Assembly (NCBI RefSeq): GCF_036850765.1
Contig: NC_089493.1
Span: forward strand, 164,917,640 to 164,981,639
Reading direction: 5' to 3'
Origin: Saccopteryx bilineata
Lineage: Eukaryota; Chordata; Mammalia; Chiroptera; Emballonuridae
Length of the DNA stretch: 64,000 bases
Shown: piece by piece, positions 1 to 10,920 of the stretch
How positions within the stretch are numbered: position 1 is the first letter of the stretch
Layout of the letters: every line of letters starts with the position of its first letter
Program-made: the position numbers and the translations under genes
Notes under the pieces: model-generated
The model's database searches: none
Told to the model about the DNA's origin: nothing
The model's input: the letters and a program-made list of their open reading frames with translations, nothing else

Positions 1-640
1 AGGGAACACGCAGACCGGACCCTTCCTCCCATAGGGGGTCCAGATGAAACACAGCCAGCGGTCCCCTTCCAACCAGGAGACAGCGTTCTTCTAAGGGAGC
101 TCCAGCCTGGCTCCCTACAGCCCAGATGGACGGGACCCCATACGGTAATACTGACTACTCCTACTGCAGCTAAGCTCCTAGAGCAAACACCTTGGTAGCA
201 TGTCTCTCGCCTCAAATTTGCTCCCATACAGGATTGCTGGGAGTCAGAACCACTGAGCCTTACTCGTCTGCGGCTCACCAAAAAATTGAGCCATGCAGAC
301 CCTCCTGTTGCTCCTGTCCCTCCCACCAGGAACCTGCCACCAGAGTGAGCTGAAGCAGGGAGCAATGCTGTTCAGTAAGGCTGGCCTGATAAAAGAAGCT
401 TCAATCTGAACTGTCTGCAAGAAAATTAAGTAAAATCAATCATTAACAAGTGTACAGCCAGAAGCCAAGGCCACTACTACTATCACAGCAGCCCGGCCCA
501 TGCAGGTTCGCATTGGATTCGGACAGTCGGTAAAGAAACAACGGAGCCAAAAACTGATGGGCCATCTTCTTTAATCCTAGCTTGCACCCGGCGGGCAAGT
601 AAAAACACACACTGGGCTCCAAAACCCACTCACATTCAGT
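1..640 (+). mobile_element. class I (gammaretrovirus-like) ERV, 3' internal region, degraded
   Basis: The first 170 bases read in one frame like the C-terminal domain of a gammaretroviral integrase, with the proline/tryptophan-rich stretch that precedes the envelope gene. A short ATG-initiated open stretch at 293-409 has a leucine-rich, signal-peptide-like start and is where an envelope gene would begin. It stops quickly, and most of the envelope appears deleted. No intact retroviral gene is present. The element continues off the left edge. The class I assignment is from sequence feel, not a search. Confidence 0.6.
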
Positions 641-899
641 GCTCACAAAGCTACTGACTTATCCGAGTTTCCTAGAATCAAAGGTTTCTAGCTCACCAGA
701 CTTATTCACCTCTGTTCCCCATCTCCTTCCTTCTCCCTACACAAACTCTGCACTAACTGGCCTCTCACTCAACACTCCGCCTCTTACAACCTGCTTAAGT
801 CCTAATAGCAGCCACCTATTCTAACTGGGCTGCCCTTATCCTACCTAAATCTTCTTCTAATTATCAGCGTATAACTCATATTTGCCTCTTTTTTAAAAA

Positions 900-1060
900 A
901 AATTCTTACAGAACCACACCAGCGAAGTTTCTCAACTCATGGCCAAACGGATGTTCCTCCTGACACCCCTCAAAACCACCATCTTCCGATCTCCCCCTCC
1001 CCACGACGCCCCTATTCAGCAGGAAGTAGCCAGACGAATAAGCGGTGCCTCTTATTAACA
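900..1060 (+). pseudogene. possible ERV envelope C-terminal remnant
   Basis: An open frame through about 903-1057 ends in a stop just upstream of the LTR-like sequence, where an envelope cytoplasmic tail would lie. It has no start codon and no recognisable membrane segment. The assignment rests mainly on position. Confidence 0.25.
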
Positions 1061-1064
1061 CAAA

Positions 1065-1437
1065 AAGATCGGAATTTAAGGTTGGTGGATAATGAGGGAT
1101 GGTCACGTGGGGAACCTAGGCCTGTGAACTTTGGCTAGGACCGCCCACAGCCAAGCGCGCCAAAAGAAACTTCCTAGGAGTCCTTGGAAAAAAAGCGACT
1201 GACTGTCAGCCAGTGAGATTTCTCTATGTCATATTAGCCTGACTTCCCTAGAGGGACCCCTTTTTAAATTTACCCACGCGGTCTCTCAGTGTGCAATTTT
1301 CCTGACCTTCATGTTCCAGGCCAGTGAATCTCGTCCGAGGAACACTGTATACTGAATAAAGCCTTTTGAATTTACCACACTTGGTGGCTCCGAGACCTGT
1401 TCCTTTCTTCTCGGCAGGGAAAAATACCTTACAGTCA
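1065..1437 (+). mobile_element. ERV 3' LTR (approximate)
   Basis: An AATAAA polyadenylation signal at 1355-1360 is followed by a short R/U5-like tail ending near 1435, in the order expected for a retroviral 3' LTR downstream of the pol/env remnants. The 5' border is not certain: I see no clear polypurine tract plus TG start, so the left coordinate is a guess. Confidence 0.45.
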
Positions 1438-1439
1438 GG

Positions 1440-2300
1440 GTGTTGTAAAGTAGTGTACCTTAATTCCATAGAGACACCAAGGCAGGATACAGAAGAATTT
1501 TTAAGAGGAGATTTATTAATAAGCCGGCTGCATATGACTTACACAGGGTACAGCTAACCCAAATCGTGTGGCCTCGAATATAGCTCTGAGGCTAGTTATA
1601 TACACTTGATCACATACAGGTTGGGGGGAAAAGGAAGGGGAAACATGACACAATAATCAATCATTAACAAGCTTATAACATTTGTCTATAGGATCTATAA
1701 AATACTTACAAGGTAACACAATAGTGATGTCGTTTTACATATCAAAGACATTCACAAATCTTCCAGTGTCTACCTCCCATTCCTTTGTCTAGAGCAGGGG
1801 TCCCCAAACTTTTTACACAGGGGGCCAGTTTACTGTCCCTAAGACCGTTGGAGGGCTGGACTGTAAAAAAAACTGAACAAATCTCTATGCACACACTGCA
1901 CATATCTTATTTTAAAGTAAAAAAACAAAACGGGAACAAATACAATATTTAAAATAAAGAACAAATAAATTTAAATCAACAAACTGACCAGTATTTCAAT
2001 GGGAACTATGCTCCCCTCACTGACCACCAATGAAAGAGGTGCCCCTTCCGGAAGTGTGGCGGGAGGCCAGATAAATGGCCTCAGGGGGCTGCATGCGGCC
2101 CATGGGCTGTAGTTTGGGGACCCCTGGTCTAGAGGTATATGTTACTCTCAGGATTCCAGGAAGAGAGGGAGAGTTAAAATCAGTGTAGGATATGCAAACA
2201 TTGTCTCTTATTGAAAGGGAAAGGAAGTTCTTCGGATAACCTTTATTCTTTCAATGCCTGACTTTTCCTCTTTAAAATGGCGTTGCCAATACTAAGTTTT
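1440..2300 (-). mobile_element. antisense LTR-like block, split by a hAT element
   Basis: On the - strand this reads like the 3' part of an LTR: an AATAAA-type signal near 1520 followed by a tail ending in CA at about 1440. The unit continues beyond the hAT insertion at 1795-2126. The far boundary near 2300 is estimated. The family was not identified. Confidence 0.35.
1795..2126 (+). mobile_element. non-autonomous hAT element, copy 1
   Basis: This 332-bp element begins CAGGGGTCCCCAAACT and ends with the inverted complement, AGTTTGGGGACCCCTG. It is flanked by a perfect 8-bp target duplication GTCTAGAG (1787-1794 and 2127-2134), which fits the NTCTANAN preference of Ac/hAT transposons exactly. 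It has no coding capacity. Two relatives lie at 8813-9142 and 48668-48982. Confidence 0.9.
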
Positions 2301-3384
2301 GCAGTTCTTTGGCACCTTACCACAAGGGGAGGTACAAGTACCAGCTTGGGGAAGAATGAACAGGTTTGGAAGTGCAGCCAGCCTGGAGGCAGTGAGCACT
2401 GGTTTCAGAGTCCCAGAGCAAGCTTCCGTCCCCTGTCCCCTGCACCTTTTTGTTGCCTTGCCACTTCGAATAGTTAAGGACCCTCAGCCTTCTTTTTCAT
2501 GTCTGTAACAGTATCTTCCTCCTAAAACAGTTGTGAGCAGTTTAGTACCTAATAAGCACTCAGAACAAGCTAGCTATTATTGTTACCTAGTATGAAGTCT
2601 TGTGTGTGGTAAGTTCTCCATAACAAGAAGCCATTGTTATGCATTACTTGACCACCTCTGCAGGCCCAGTTTACACATCTCCACAGCATTGGGTGGGGAA
2701 TTAAAGGAGGCCTAAGTCTCCTGACTGTGAAAGCCCCTTAGGAGGCTCCAAGTCTCCTTACCCTAGCCAGGAAGGTCTTTATGATGATTATTAAGTCCTA
2801 GGCAGGGGACCAATCCCAAACTTGGCCCAATCACCCCACCCCCTCCTTCTCTGGAAGGGGTCAACAATCCCTTGGGCGCCTTGGCAGAAGTATAAAGATC
2901 TGGGTGAAAATGGGCGAGAAAGCCATATACAGAAGTTGGGCCAGGCGTGAACGTTCCCATCCTGCCCCCATGACAACAGATAGCACCTGGGGCCCCAGAG
3001 CTAGGTGCTGGGCAAAGAAAGAGTGGGAGCTGCTCCCATGAGCGCAACCCCATGCCACCTTCTCTTTCCCACAGAATCTGAAAAACTGACGGAAACAAGG
3101 AGGAAAGGTAAGGAAAACCTACACAGGGCCTTAAAAATGGCCTCCCCTCACTACAGAACTCACAGGAGTGAGCTGAATTGACAGGAGGAGGGATTGAGAT
3201 TAGCCTGCAGGAGGTATTTTATTTACCTATTGACAGCAATGTTAAGTGAGCTGTTTATAGAGAGGTTAGAAACCTTCTGTTGGCAATCTGTAAGATTAAC
3301 AGTAACTACTGGGTTAGGTGCCTGGTGCTTGAGGAGGACCAAAGATTTGCCACCTTCAAATGTGCCTTTTGGGATATTATTTTT
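2300..3384. other. intergenic DNA without a recognised gene
   Basis: This stretch is largely single-copy in appearance. About 2490-2590 resembles a degraded MIR SINE, with a 3' end like the common MIR tail (cctaataagcactcag). Short open frames on both strands lack start context, splice signals or recognisable domains. Confidence 0.5.
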
Positions 3385-3395
3385 AAACTGGTTCT

Positions 3396-3805
3396 GGCCC
3401 TGGCTGGTTGGCTCAGCGGTAGAGCGTCGGCCTGGCGTGCGGGGGACCCGGGTTCGATTCCGGCCAGGGCACATAGGAGAGGCGCCCATTTGCTTCTCCA
3501 CCCTCCTCCCTCTCCTTCCTCTCTGTCTCTCTCTTCCCCTCCCGCAGCCAAGGCTCCATTGGAGCAAGGATGGCCCGGGCACTGGGGATGGCTCCTTGGC
3601 CTCTGCCCCAGGTGCTAGAGAGGCTCTGGTCTCGGCAGAGCGACGCCCCAGAGGGGCAGAGCATCGCCCTCTGGTGGGCAGAGCGTCGCCCCTGGTGGGC
3701 GTGCCGGGTGGATCCTGGTCGGGCGCATGCGGGAGTCTGTCTGACTGTCTCTCCCTGTTTTCAGCTTCAGAAAGATACAAAAATAATAATAATAATAATA
3801 AAAAT
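3396..3805 (+). repeat. bat SINE type A
   Basis: Full-length copy with A box, B box and an (AAT)n tail. It is bounded by an 11-bp target duplication AAACTGGTTCT (3385-3395 and 3806-3816), so it retrotransposed as a unit. Confidence 0.93.
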
Positions 3806-3896
3806 AAACTGGTTCTTAAGAAACAAAAAACTCAGAAAGAACCTTTGATTCTCTCTCTTCCTGCCTAAAGGAATTCATACAGAAAAACCTATGTGT

Positions 3897-4225
3897 GCCT
3901 GACCAGGTGGTAGCACAGTGGATAGAGCATCTGCCTGGGATGCTGAGGACCCAGGTTCAAAACCCCGAGGTTGCTGGCTTGAGCACAGGCTCACCAGCTT
4001 GAGAAGCTCACAGCTTGAGCCAGTGGGCTTGAGTCCAAGTTCACTAGCTTGAGCAAGGGGTCACTGGCCTAGCTGCTCCTCCCCCTGCAACAAGACACAT
4101 ATGAGAAAGCAATCAATGAACAACTAAGATGCCGCAAGGAAGAATTGATGCTTCTCATCTCTCTCCCTTCCTGTCTGTCCCCGCCTGTCTGTCTCTTGCT
4201 AAAAAAAAACAAAAAAAACAACAAC
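3897..4225 (+). repeat. bat SINE type B
   Basis: Starts GCCTGACCAGGTGG and carries four or five degenerate GCTTGAGC units before the pyrimidine-rich tract and A-rich tail. Confidence 0.88.
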
Positions 4226-4229
4226 ACCT

Positions 4230-5125
4230 ATATCAGGAAGGAACCCTGGCTTATGTACCTTAGCACATGTGAATTAGCACACATTTGACTCAGAAATTCA
4301 GCAAAGCCTGTTTCCCTCTGTGTCCCACTGTTTCTCGATGTCCCACCAAGAATTTGTTTACCATGTTTGCTCTTCCTCTTACTTTTGAGTTACTTACCCT
4401 CCCTTGGGAATCCCAGACTCCTCCCCCACGTCTGGAAGGGCATTTCAGCTTCAACTGCCCAATGCGTTTAAGGTCTCATATCTTATGACACCCCTGCATA
4501 TACATCCATAATAAACTGCACATTTTCTCTCATTAAGGTGTTAATCTGTCTCAGTTAATTTGATTATTAGCCCAGCTAAAAGAACTTTAAGGTGGAAGAA
4601 AAATTATTTTTTTTTATGCTCCCAAATGCTCTTCATATGTGCCTACAGCAACCCATTGGTTAATGTTATTATTATCCTTATTTTACAGAGGAAGAAACTG
4701 CACTCAGAGTTGGGCAAGTCTGTGTTATTCAAGGAAGTGGTAGTGCCAGACCTCCCATCCAGTGGGCAAATCTGCCTCTTGGACACCAACCTTCAGGGAA
4801 GGCGTGGATGGGCCCAATTTAGAGCCTCCCATAATGGCCCTTAAGGGCTCTTGTATTTAATTTGTAGTTACCTGGCCATCCCCACAAAGCTGTCACCTAG
4901 AATTACAGGTGGATGTGGATGCTGTTAATCCTGGCTACCAAGGGTTGGGGCTTCCCATGAGTTACAAAAAGGGCTCAGAAACCCTTTAGAGCAGAAGTTC
5001 CTAGTGTTCTCTCAATAGGGCCAGAGGCCTTCTTCAAAAAAGGAGCCATCATGAGTGGAGTTCTCACCCAGGGCAGCAAGGATGAGGGAGACAGGAGCTG
5101 CACAGGCATTATCATTCATCCTTCT
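4230..5125. other. intergenic DNA; possible MIR remnant
   Basis: About 4655-4760 contains the reverse-strand MIR signature (ttattttacagaggaagaaactg). The rest is unassigned and has no convincing coding sequence. Confidence 0.45.
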
Positions 5126-5225
5126 TAAAAACTGAATTTATTGGGGTACAGGTTTCAGGTGTGTAACTCAATAAAACATCACCTGCATACTGTATCGTGC
5201 ACCTATCACCCCAAGCAAAGGCCAT
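5126..5225 (-). repeat. L1 3'-end fragment
   Basis: The stretch starting aatttattggggtacag matches the antisense 3' UTR style seen in other L1 tails of this window. It is short and degraded. Confidence 0.4.
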
Positions 5226-5256
5226 GAATTTTTTTAAGTTCCTATTTTTAAAAAAA

Positions 5257-5615
5257 TTTTTTCCAAAGGAAGAAGCGAGGGGGAGGCAGACAGAAAGATT
5301 CCCGCATGCGCCCGACCAGGATCCACTGGGCATGCCCACCAGGGGGCGATACTTGGCCCCTCTGGGGCGTTGCTCTGCTGCAATCGGAGCCATTCTAGCA
5401 CCTGAGATGGAGGCCATGGAGCCTTCCTCAGCCCCCGTCAACTTTGCTCCAATGGAGCCTTGGCTGCGGGAGGGGAAGAGAGAGACAGAGAGGAAAGAGA
5501 GGGGGAAGGGTGGAGAAGTAGATGGGTGCTTCTCCTGTGTGCCTGACTGGGAATCGAAACTGGGACTTCCACACGCCGGGCTGACGCTTCACCACTGAGC
5601 CAACTGGCCAGGGCC
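5257..5615 (-). repeat. bat SINE type A
   Basis: Antisense copy; the tRNA-like head lies at 5530-5615 and the tail at the left edge. It is diverged at several CpG sites and abuts the next SINE directly. Confidence 0.9.
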
Positions 5616-5619
5616 AAAT

Positions 5620-5803
5620 TTTTTTTTTTAATTTATTGACTTGAGAGAAAGAGAAGGAGGTGAGAGGGAGAGAGAGATCAATTTGTTTTGTCCCATCTAT
5701 CCATGCATTTGGTTGATTCCTGTATGTGACTTGACCCAGGATCAAACCCACAAACGGCCTATTGGGATGATGCTTTAACTAGCTGTGCTATTCAGCTAGG
5801 GCA
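5620..5803 (-). repeat. bat SINE type D
   Basis: Old antisense copy ending in the degraded head TTCAGCTAGGGCA. It lies back to back with the type A SINE on its left. Confidence 0.75.
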
Positions 5804-6059
5804 GCCCATTCATTCTTGATCTTACAATCTCATGTTTGGGAGTCCCAGGAGTCTACATCCCATTTTTACAAGTGAAGACATCAAGGTTCAGAAAGATAGA
5901 GGCATGCAAGACTCTGAGCAAGAAGTACAAGTGGCCAAAAAACATGAAAAAGTAAGTCTGACTTTATTTGTGATGAGGGATGTTTTCGAATATGGGGAAA
6001 TGAGGGTCTCATGCATTGCTGGTGGAGGGTATAAATCTTACAGTCTCAAGAAATGGTCT

Positions 6060-6250
6060 GGCCCCCTGGCCCGATAGCTTGGTCAGTTAGAGAGCATCTA
6101 AGAGCATCATCCTAAAGTGCAGAGGTTGTGGGTTTGATCCCTGGTAAGGGCACACACAGGACTAGATTGATGTGCCTGTTTTTCTCTCTTTCTCTCTCTC
6201 TCTCTCCCTCCCTCCCTCTCTTGTTAAAATCAATAAATAAGCATAAAAAA
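6060..6250 (+). repeat. bat SINE type D
   Basis: Head with GATAGCTTGGTCAGTTAGAG, CT-rich middle and a short A-rich tail. Its tail runs directly into the type C copy that follows. Confidence 0.8.
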
Positions 6251-6254
6251 AAGA

Positions 6255-6435
6255 GTCTGACCTATGACACAGTGGATAAAGCATAGACTTGGACTACTGA
6301 GGTCTCTGGTTTGAAACCCCAGGCTCACCTGGTCAAGGCACATACAAAAAGCATCAATGAGTTGATGCTTCCTGCTCCTTCCCTCATCCACCGCCTTTCT
6401 CTCTCCTCTCTCTAAAATTAGTAAATAAAATCTTT
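6255..6435 (+). repeat. bat SINE type C
   Basis: Diverged copy whose terminal AATAAAATCTTT tail was the landing site of the next type B SINE. Confidence 0.8.
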
Positions 6436-6816
6436 ATTATTATTATTATTATTTTTTTTACAGAGACAGAGAGTCAAAGGGACAGACAGACAGGAAGGGA
6501 GAGAGATGAGAAGCATCAATTCTTCATTGCAGCACCTTAGTTGTTCACTGATTGCTTTCTCATATGTGCCTTGACCGGAGGCTACAGCAGAGCAAGTGAC
6601 CCCTTGCTCAAGCCAGTGACCTTGGGCTCAAACCAGAGCCCTTGGGCTCAAGCCAGATACCTTGGGCTTCAAGCCAATGACCTTTGGGCTCAAGCCAGTG
6701 ACCCCAAGCTCAGGCAAGTGAGCCCATGCTCAAGCTGGCAACCTCGGGGTTTAGAACCTGGGTCCTCCACGTTTTAGTCCAACACTCTATCCACTGTACC
6801 ACCACCTGGTCAGGCT
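6436..6816 (-). repeat. bat SINE type B nested in a SINE tail
   Basis: Antisense type B copy flanked by the 15-bp duplication GTAAATAAAATCTTT (6421-6435 and 6817-6831), which is the tail of the type C SINE on its left. It is therefore younger than that copy. Confidence 0.9.
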
Positions 6817-6846
6817 GTAAATAAAATCTTTTTTAAAAGAATCTTT

Positions 6847-7234
6847 GGCCCTAGCCAGTTGGCTCAGTGGTAGAGCGTAGGCCTGGCATGCAGGAGTTCT
6901 GGGTTCGATTCCCAGCCAGGGCACACAGGAGAAGCGCCCATCTGCTTCTCCACCTCTCCCCCTCTCCTTCCTCTTTGTCTCTCCCTTCCTCTCCCTCAGC
7001 CGAGGCTCCACTGGAGCAAAGTTTGCCAGGGCACTGAGGATGGCTCTGTGGCCTCTGCCTCAGGCACTAGAATGGCTCTGATTGCGGCAGAGCGATGCCC
7101 CAGATGGGTAGAGCATCACCCCCTGGTGGGTATGCCAGGTGGATCCCGGTCGGGCACATGCGGGAGTCTGTCTGACTGTCTCCCCGTTTCCAACTTCAGA
7201 AAAATACCCCCCCAAAAAATAATAATAAAATAAA
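6847..7234 (+). repeat. bat SINE type A
   Basis: Bounded by AAAAGAATCTTT on both sides (6835-6846 and 7235-7246). It landed just past the duplicated tail left by the preceding type B insertion. Confidence 0.92.
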
Positions 7235-7246
7235 AAAAGAATCTTT

Positions 7247-8340
7247 AATAGAGGATTAGTTAAATAAATTATGATACAATCCTTATTGTGAAATACTTTA
7301 TAGTTCTTAAAAAAAAAGTGTAGTCTGGCATATAACACTGTGCTGTCTGAATTTCTGACCCATGCAACCTATGAGCATAATAAATTGTTGTTTTATACCA
7401 CTGAATTTTGGGGTAATTTGTTACATAGTCATAGGAACCAGAACACTGCTTCATTAGCATTTGAGCTCTGAGAGCTGCAACTTTATCTAGTTTATACCTT
7501 GGAGCTAGCATAGGGTGTAAAAGGAGCTGCTCACTGAGTAGTTATTGAGTGAAAGAATGAATTTCTCTACTCATTCTTTATCAATAACTGAAACAATTGG
7601 TCCTAAGGTGTTAAACGCTGAAGATACCCCTTTTCAGAGATCATTTACATTTTTTAATTTTTAAATTTATTTATTGATTTGAGAGAGGGAAAGTGAAAGA
7701 GAGAAACATTTATTTGTTGTTTCTCTTATAAGGACTCCTTTTCTGAACCCCACAATCTAGAAAGGACCACTCCTTTGTGCTACTCACCCTTCTATGCCTA
7801 TCCTTAACACAGCTTTAGTTTTGTCATCTGTACAATAAAAGGAGTGTTCACCTTATAGGGTACTTGGGAGGATTTAAATAAGGCCAAGCTCATTGTCAGA
7901 GTTCAATAGAAATGATAACTGTACTTTTTGCTTTTGCTATAGGGTTTATTCCACAGGATTACAATTTCTTATATATCATGGTCTCACCTGACCATGAACA
8001 TCTTTAGGTCAGTATTATTCATTGTACCCCTAGATAGGCACACTGCTTAGAACACAGAAAATGCCCAATCATTAATTTATTCAATCATTTATTTATTCAT
8101 TGAACAAATAATTATTGATCCATCACCAATATGTGCCAGGCATAGTGAAAGTGTTGTTAAGTGCTTAGGAACTACTTATTGAAAGAGTGACCGAAAACAG
8201 AGACACTCTTGATAAGATCACTCTCCACTTTAGTGAAATGGTAGACTTAAGAATTTCTACTCTATTTCCCAATGTTAAATATTCACTGGAGGATATTTCC
8301 CAGCCTTTGCACTTTGGCCTTCCTTCTCAAGGACACACAA
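7247..8340. other. intergenic DNA with old repeat fragments
   Basis: About 7652-7729 is a short antisense type D SINE fragment. About 7795-7925 resembles a MIR 3' half (ttgtcatctgtacaataaaagg). About 8080-8165 carries an AT-rich ancient repeat-like stretch. No gene was seen. Confidence 0.45.
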
Positions 8341-8346
8341 GGAAGT

Positions 8347-8605
8347 GGAGAAATGTAGCTCAGTGGGCAAGAGCACAGTCTCTGGTATTAGAAAGACTCA
8401 GGTCCAATCCCAGCTATGTAACTCTCTAGTTCTGTGACCTTGGGCATGTCACTAAACCTCCCTCCGCCTCATTCCTCATCTATTACACCAGGGACAAAAT
8501 ACTTCAGTATAGAGGCGAAGAAGCAGAGTGTTGCTGAAGTTGTTAAGTTGCTGAAGCACAGTGTTTGGCACAATTGTTAAGTGTTTAATAAATGAGATTA
8601 TTAAG
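8347..8605 (+). repeat. MIR SINE
   Basis: Shows the mammalian-wide MIR order: tRNA-like head with gcaagagcacag, core with gtgaccttgggcatgtcac, then a 3' end with aataaatgagattatta. Its divergence suits an element shared by all mammals. Confidence 0.75.
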
Positions 8606-8812
8606 GTTCTTGTTGGAAGAGAAGCAGGGTGTGACATGGGAGGAAAAGCTTTATTATCTTTGTGTCTCTCTAAGGGTATTATTCAGGAGCAGGACACTGA
8701 GATAATGTAACCAAAGGGCTGTTGCTCCATTGAGTTGCTTCAGCATGTCCAGAGAATAGAGAATGGTAAGGTCATGGGGAGATCAGCTGGGCTTTAGAAC
8801 CAAATTCTATGT

Positions 8813-9142
8813 CAGGGGTCCCCAAACTTTTTACACAGGGGGCCAGTTCACTGTCCCTCAGACCGTTGGAGGGCTGGACTATAAAAAAACTATGAACAAA
8901 TCCCTATGCACATTACACATATCTTATTTTAAAGTAAAAAAACAAAATGGGAACGAATACAATATTTAAAATAGAGAACAAGTAAATTTAAATCAACAAC
9001 CTGACCAGTATTTCAATGGGAACTATGCTCCTCTCACTGACCACCAATGAAAGAGGTGCCCCTTCCGGGTGTGCGGCAGGGGCTGGATAAATGGCCTCAG
9101 GGGGCCGCATGCGGCCCGCAGGCCGTAGTTTGGGAACCCCTG
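8813..9142 (+). mobile_element. non-autonomous hAT element, copy 2
   Basis: This 330-bp element is closely similar to the 1795-2126 copy and in the same orientation. It has CAGGGGTCCCC/GGGAACCCCTG ends and a perfect 8-bp target duplication TTCTATGT (8805-8812 and 9143-9150). Confidence 0.9.
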
Positions 9143-9257
9143 TTCTATGTCCTTTAGGTAGGATCAAGTACTCTGTGTGTAACCTAATTAGCCTGAGCTA
9201 TTGGGTATTTGTGTGAAAATGATATGTATAGTTACTAGGGTCAAAATGGAAAGTTTG

Positions 9258-9672
9258 CCCTGGCCAGTTGGCTCAGCGGTAGAGCGTCGGCCTAGCATGC
9301 GGAGGACCCGGGTTCGATTCCCGGCCAGGGCACATAGGAGAAGCGCCCATTTGCTTCTCCACCCCTCCGCCGCGCCTTCCTCAATGTCTCTCTCTTCCCC
9401 TCCCGCAGCCAAGGCTCCATTGGAGCAAAGATGGCCCGGGCGCTGGGGATGGCTCTGTGGCCTCTGCCCCAGGCACTAGAGTGGCTCTGGTCGCAACATG
9501 GCGACGCCCAGGATGGGCAGAGCATCGCCCCCTGGTGGGCAGAGCGTCGCCCCCTGGTGGGCGTGCCAGGTGGATCCCGGTGGGGCGCATGCGGGAGTCT
9601 GTCTGACTGTCTCTCCCTGTTTCCAGCTTCAGAAAAATGCAAAAAAATAAAAAATAAAAAATAAATAAATAA
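9258..9672 (+). repeat. bat SINE type A, left arm of an inverted pair
   Basis: Flanked by AAAATGGAAAGTTTG (9243-9257 and 9673-9687). It belongs to the subgroup that carries CGCAACATGGCGACGCCCAG in the body. Confidence 0.93.
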
Positions 9673-9696
9673 AAAATGGAAAGTTTGGTAAAATGT

Positions 9697-10088
9697 GGGT
9701 TTTTTTGTGGAGTTTTTTTTTTTTTGTATTTTTCTGAAGTTGGAAACGGGGAGGCAGTCAGACAGACTCCTGCATGCACCCGACTAAGATCCACCCGGCA
9801 CGCCCACCAGGGGGCGATGCTCTGCCCATCTGGGGTGTCGCTCTGTTGCAACCAGAGCCATTCTAGTGCCTGAGGCAGAGGCCATGGAGCCATCCTCAGC
9901 GCCTGGTCCAACTTTGCTCCAATGGAGCCTTGGCTGCGGGAGGGGAAGAGAGAGAGACAGAGAGGAAGGAGAGGGGGAGGGGTGGAGAAGCAGATGGGCA
10001 CTTCTCCTGTGTGCCCTGGCCAGGAATCGAACCTGGGATTCCCGCACACCAGGCCAATGCTCCACCACCGAGCCAACCGGCCAGGGCC
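9697..10088 (-). repeat. bat SINE type A, right arm of an inverted pair
   Basis: Antisense copy with target duplication GGTAAAATGT (9687-9696 and 10089-10098). Only 24 bases separate it from the oppositely oriented copy on its left, so the two can form a long hairpin. Confidence 0.93.
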
Positions 10089-10123
10089 GGTAAAATGTTT
10101 TTAATGTATACAAAAAAAGGATT

Positions 10124-10325
10124 GCCTCGCCTGTGGCAGTGCAGTGGACAAAATGTTGACCTGGAATACTGAGGTCTCTGGTTCAAAACTCTGAGCTTGT
10201 TCAGTCAAGGCACATACAACAAGCAATCGAACAACTAAAGTGAAGCAGCTATGAGTTGATACTTCTTGCTCCTCTGCCCCTCTTCTCTCTATAGAAAATC
10301 AATAAATAAAATCTTTTAAAAAAGA
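10124..10325 (+). repeat. bat SINE type C
   Basis: Diverged head GCCTCGCCTGTGGCAGTGCA and an AATAAAATCTTTT tail. Confidence 0.8.
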
Positions 10326-10329
10326 TTAA

Positions 10330-10500
10330 TATTTCTTCATACATGAAAAGCTCTTACAAATACTGACAATTCACAAAATAAAAAAAAACACGATTGGCAA
10401 ATGAATGTGTAAAAAGTTGCCTGACTCATGGCAAACAAAATGCAAACAAAAACAGGTTTCACCTGCAGACTGTCAAAAAAATAAAAGGATTAAAGAAGAT
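10330..10500 (+). repeat. probable old L1 ORF2 fragment
   Basis: A-rich sense-strand sequence resembling diverged L1 ORF2 (cctgactcatggcaaacaaaatgcaa). The assignment is weak but agrees with the clearer L1 piece at 11389-11712. Confidence 0.3.
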
Positions 10501-10898
10501 GGCCCTGGCCGGTTGGCTCAGCGGTAGAGCGTCGGCCTGGCGTGCGGGGGACCCGGGTTCAATTCCCGGCCAGGGCACATAGGAGAAGCGCCCATTTGCT
10601 TCTCCACCCCCCCCTCCTTCCTCTCTGTCTCTCTCTTCCCCTCCTGCAGCCAAGGCTCCATTGGAGCAAAGATGGCCCGGGCGCTGGGGATGGCTCCTTG
10701 GCCTCTGCCCCAGGCTCTGGAGTGGCTCTGGTCGCGGCAGAGCGACACCCGTGAGGGGCAGAGCATCGCCCCCTGGTGGGCAGAGCATCGCCCCTGGTGG
10801 GCGTGCCGGGTGGATCCCGGTCGGGCGCATGCAGGAGTCTGTCTGACTGTCTCTCCCCGTTTCCAGCTTCAGAAAAATACAAAAGAAAAAAAGAAAAG
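10501..10898 (+). repeat. bat SINE type A
   Basis: A nearly consensus head with intact B box (ggttcaattcc), suggesting a recent insertion. Confidence 0.92.
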
Positions 10899-10920
10899 TA
10901 ATACAATTAAGGAATGGGTG

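Noticed and set aside
3396..3480. tRNA-like genes with A and B boxes at many positions
   Set aside because: Each is followed by a SINE body and poly(A) tail with target duplications; they are SINE heads, not tRNA genes.
3194..3868. A 224-codon open frame on the + strand
   Set aside because: It is the type A SINE read through in one frame; nearly identical peptides recur at every type A copy (9431, 10672, 28000, 34757 and others).
9381..10076. A 231-codon open frame on the - strand
   Set aside because: It runs through two inverted SINEs; no domain and no start context.
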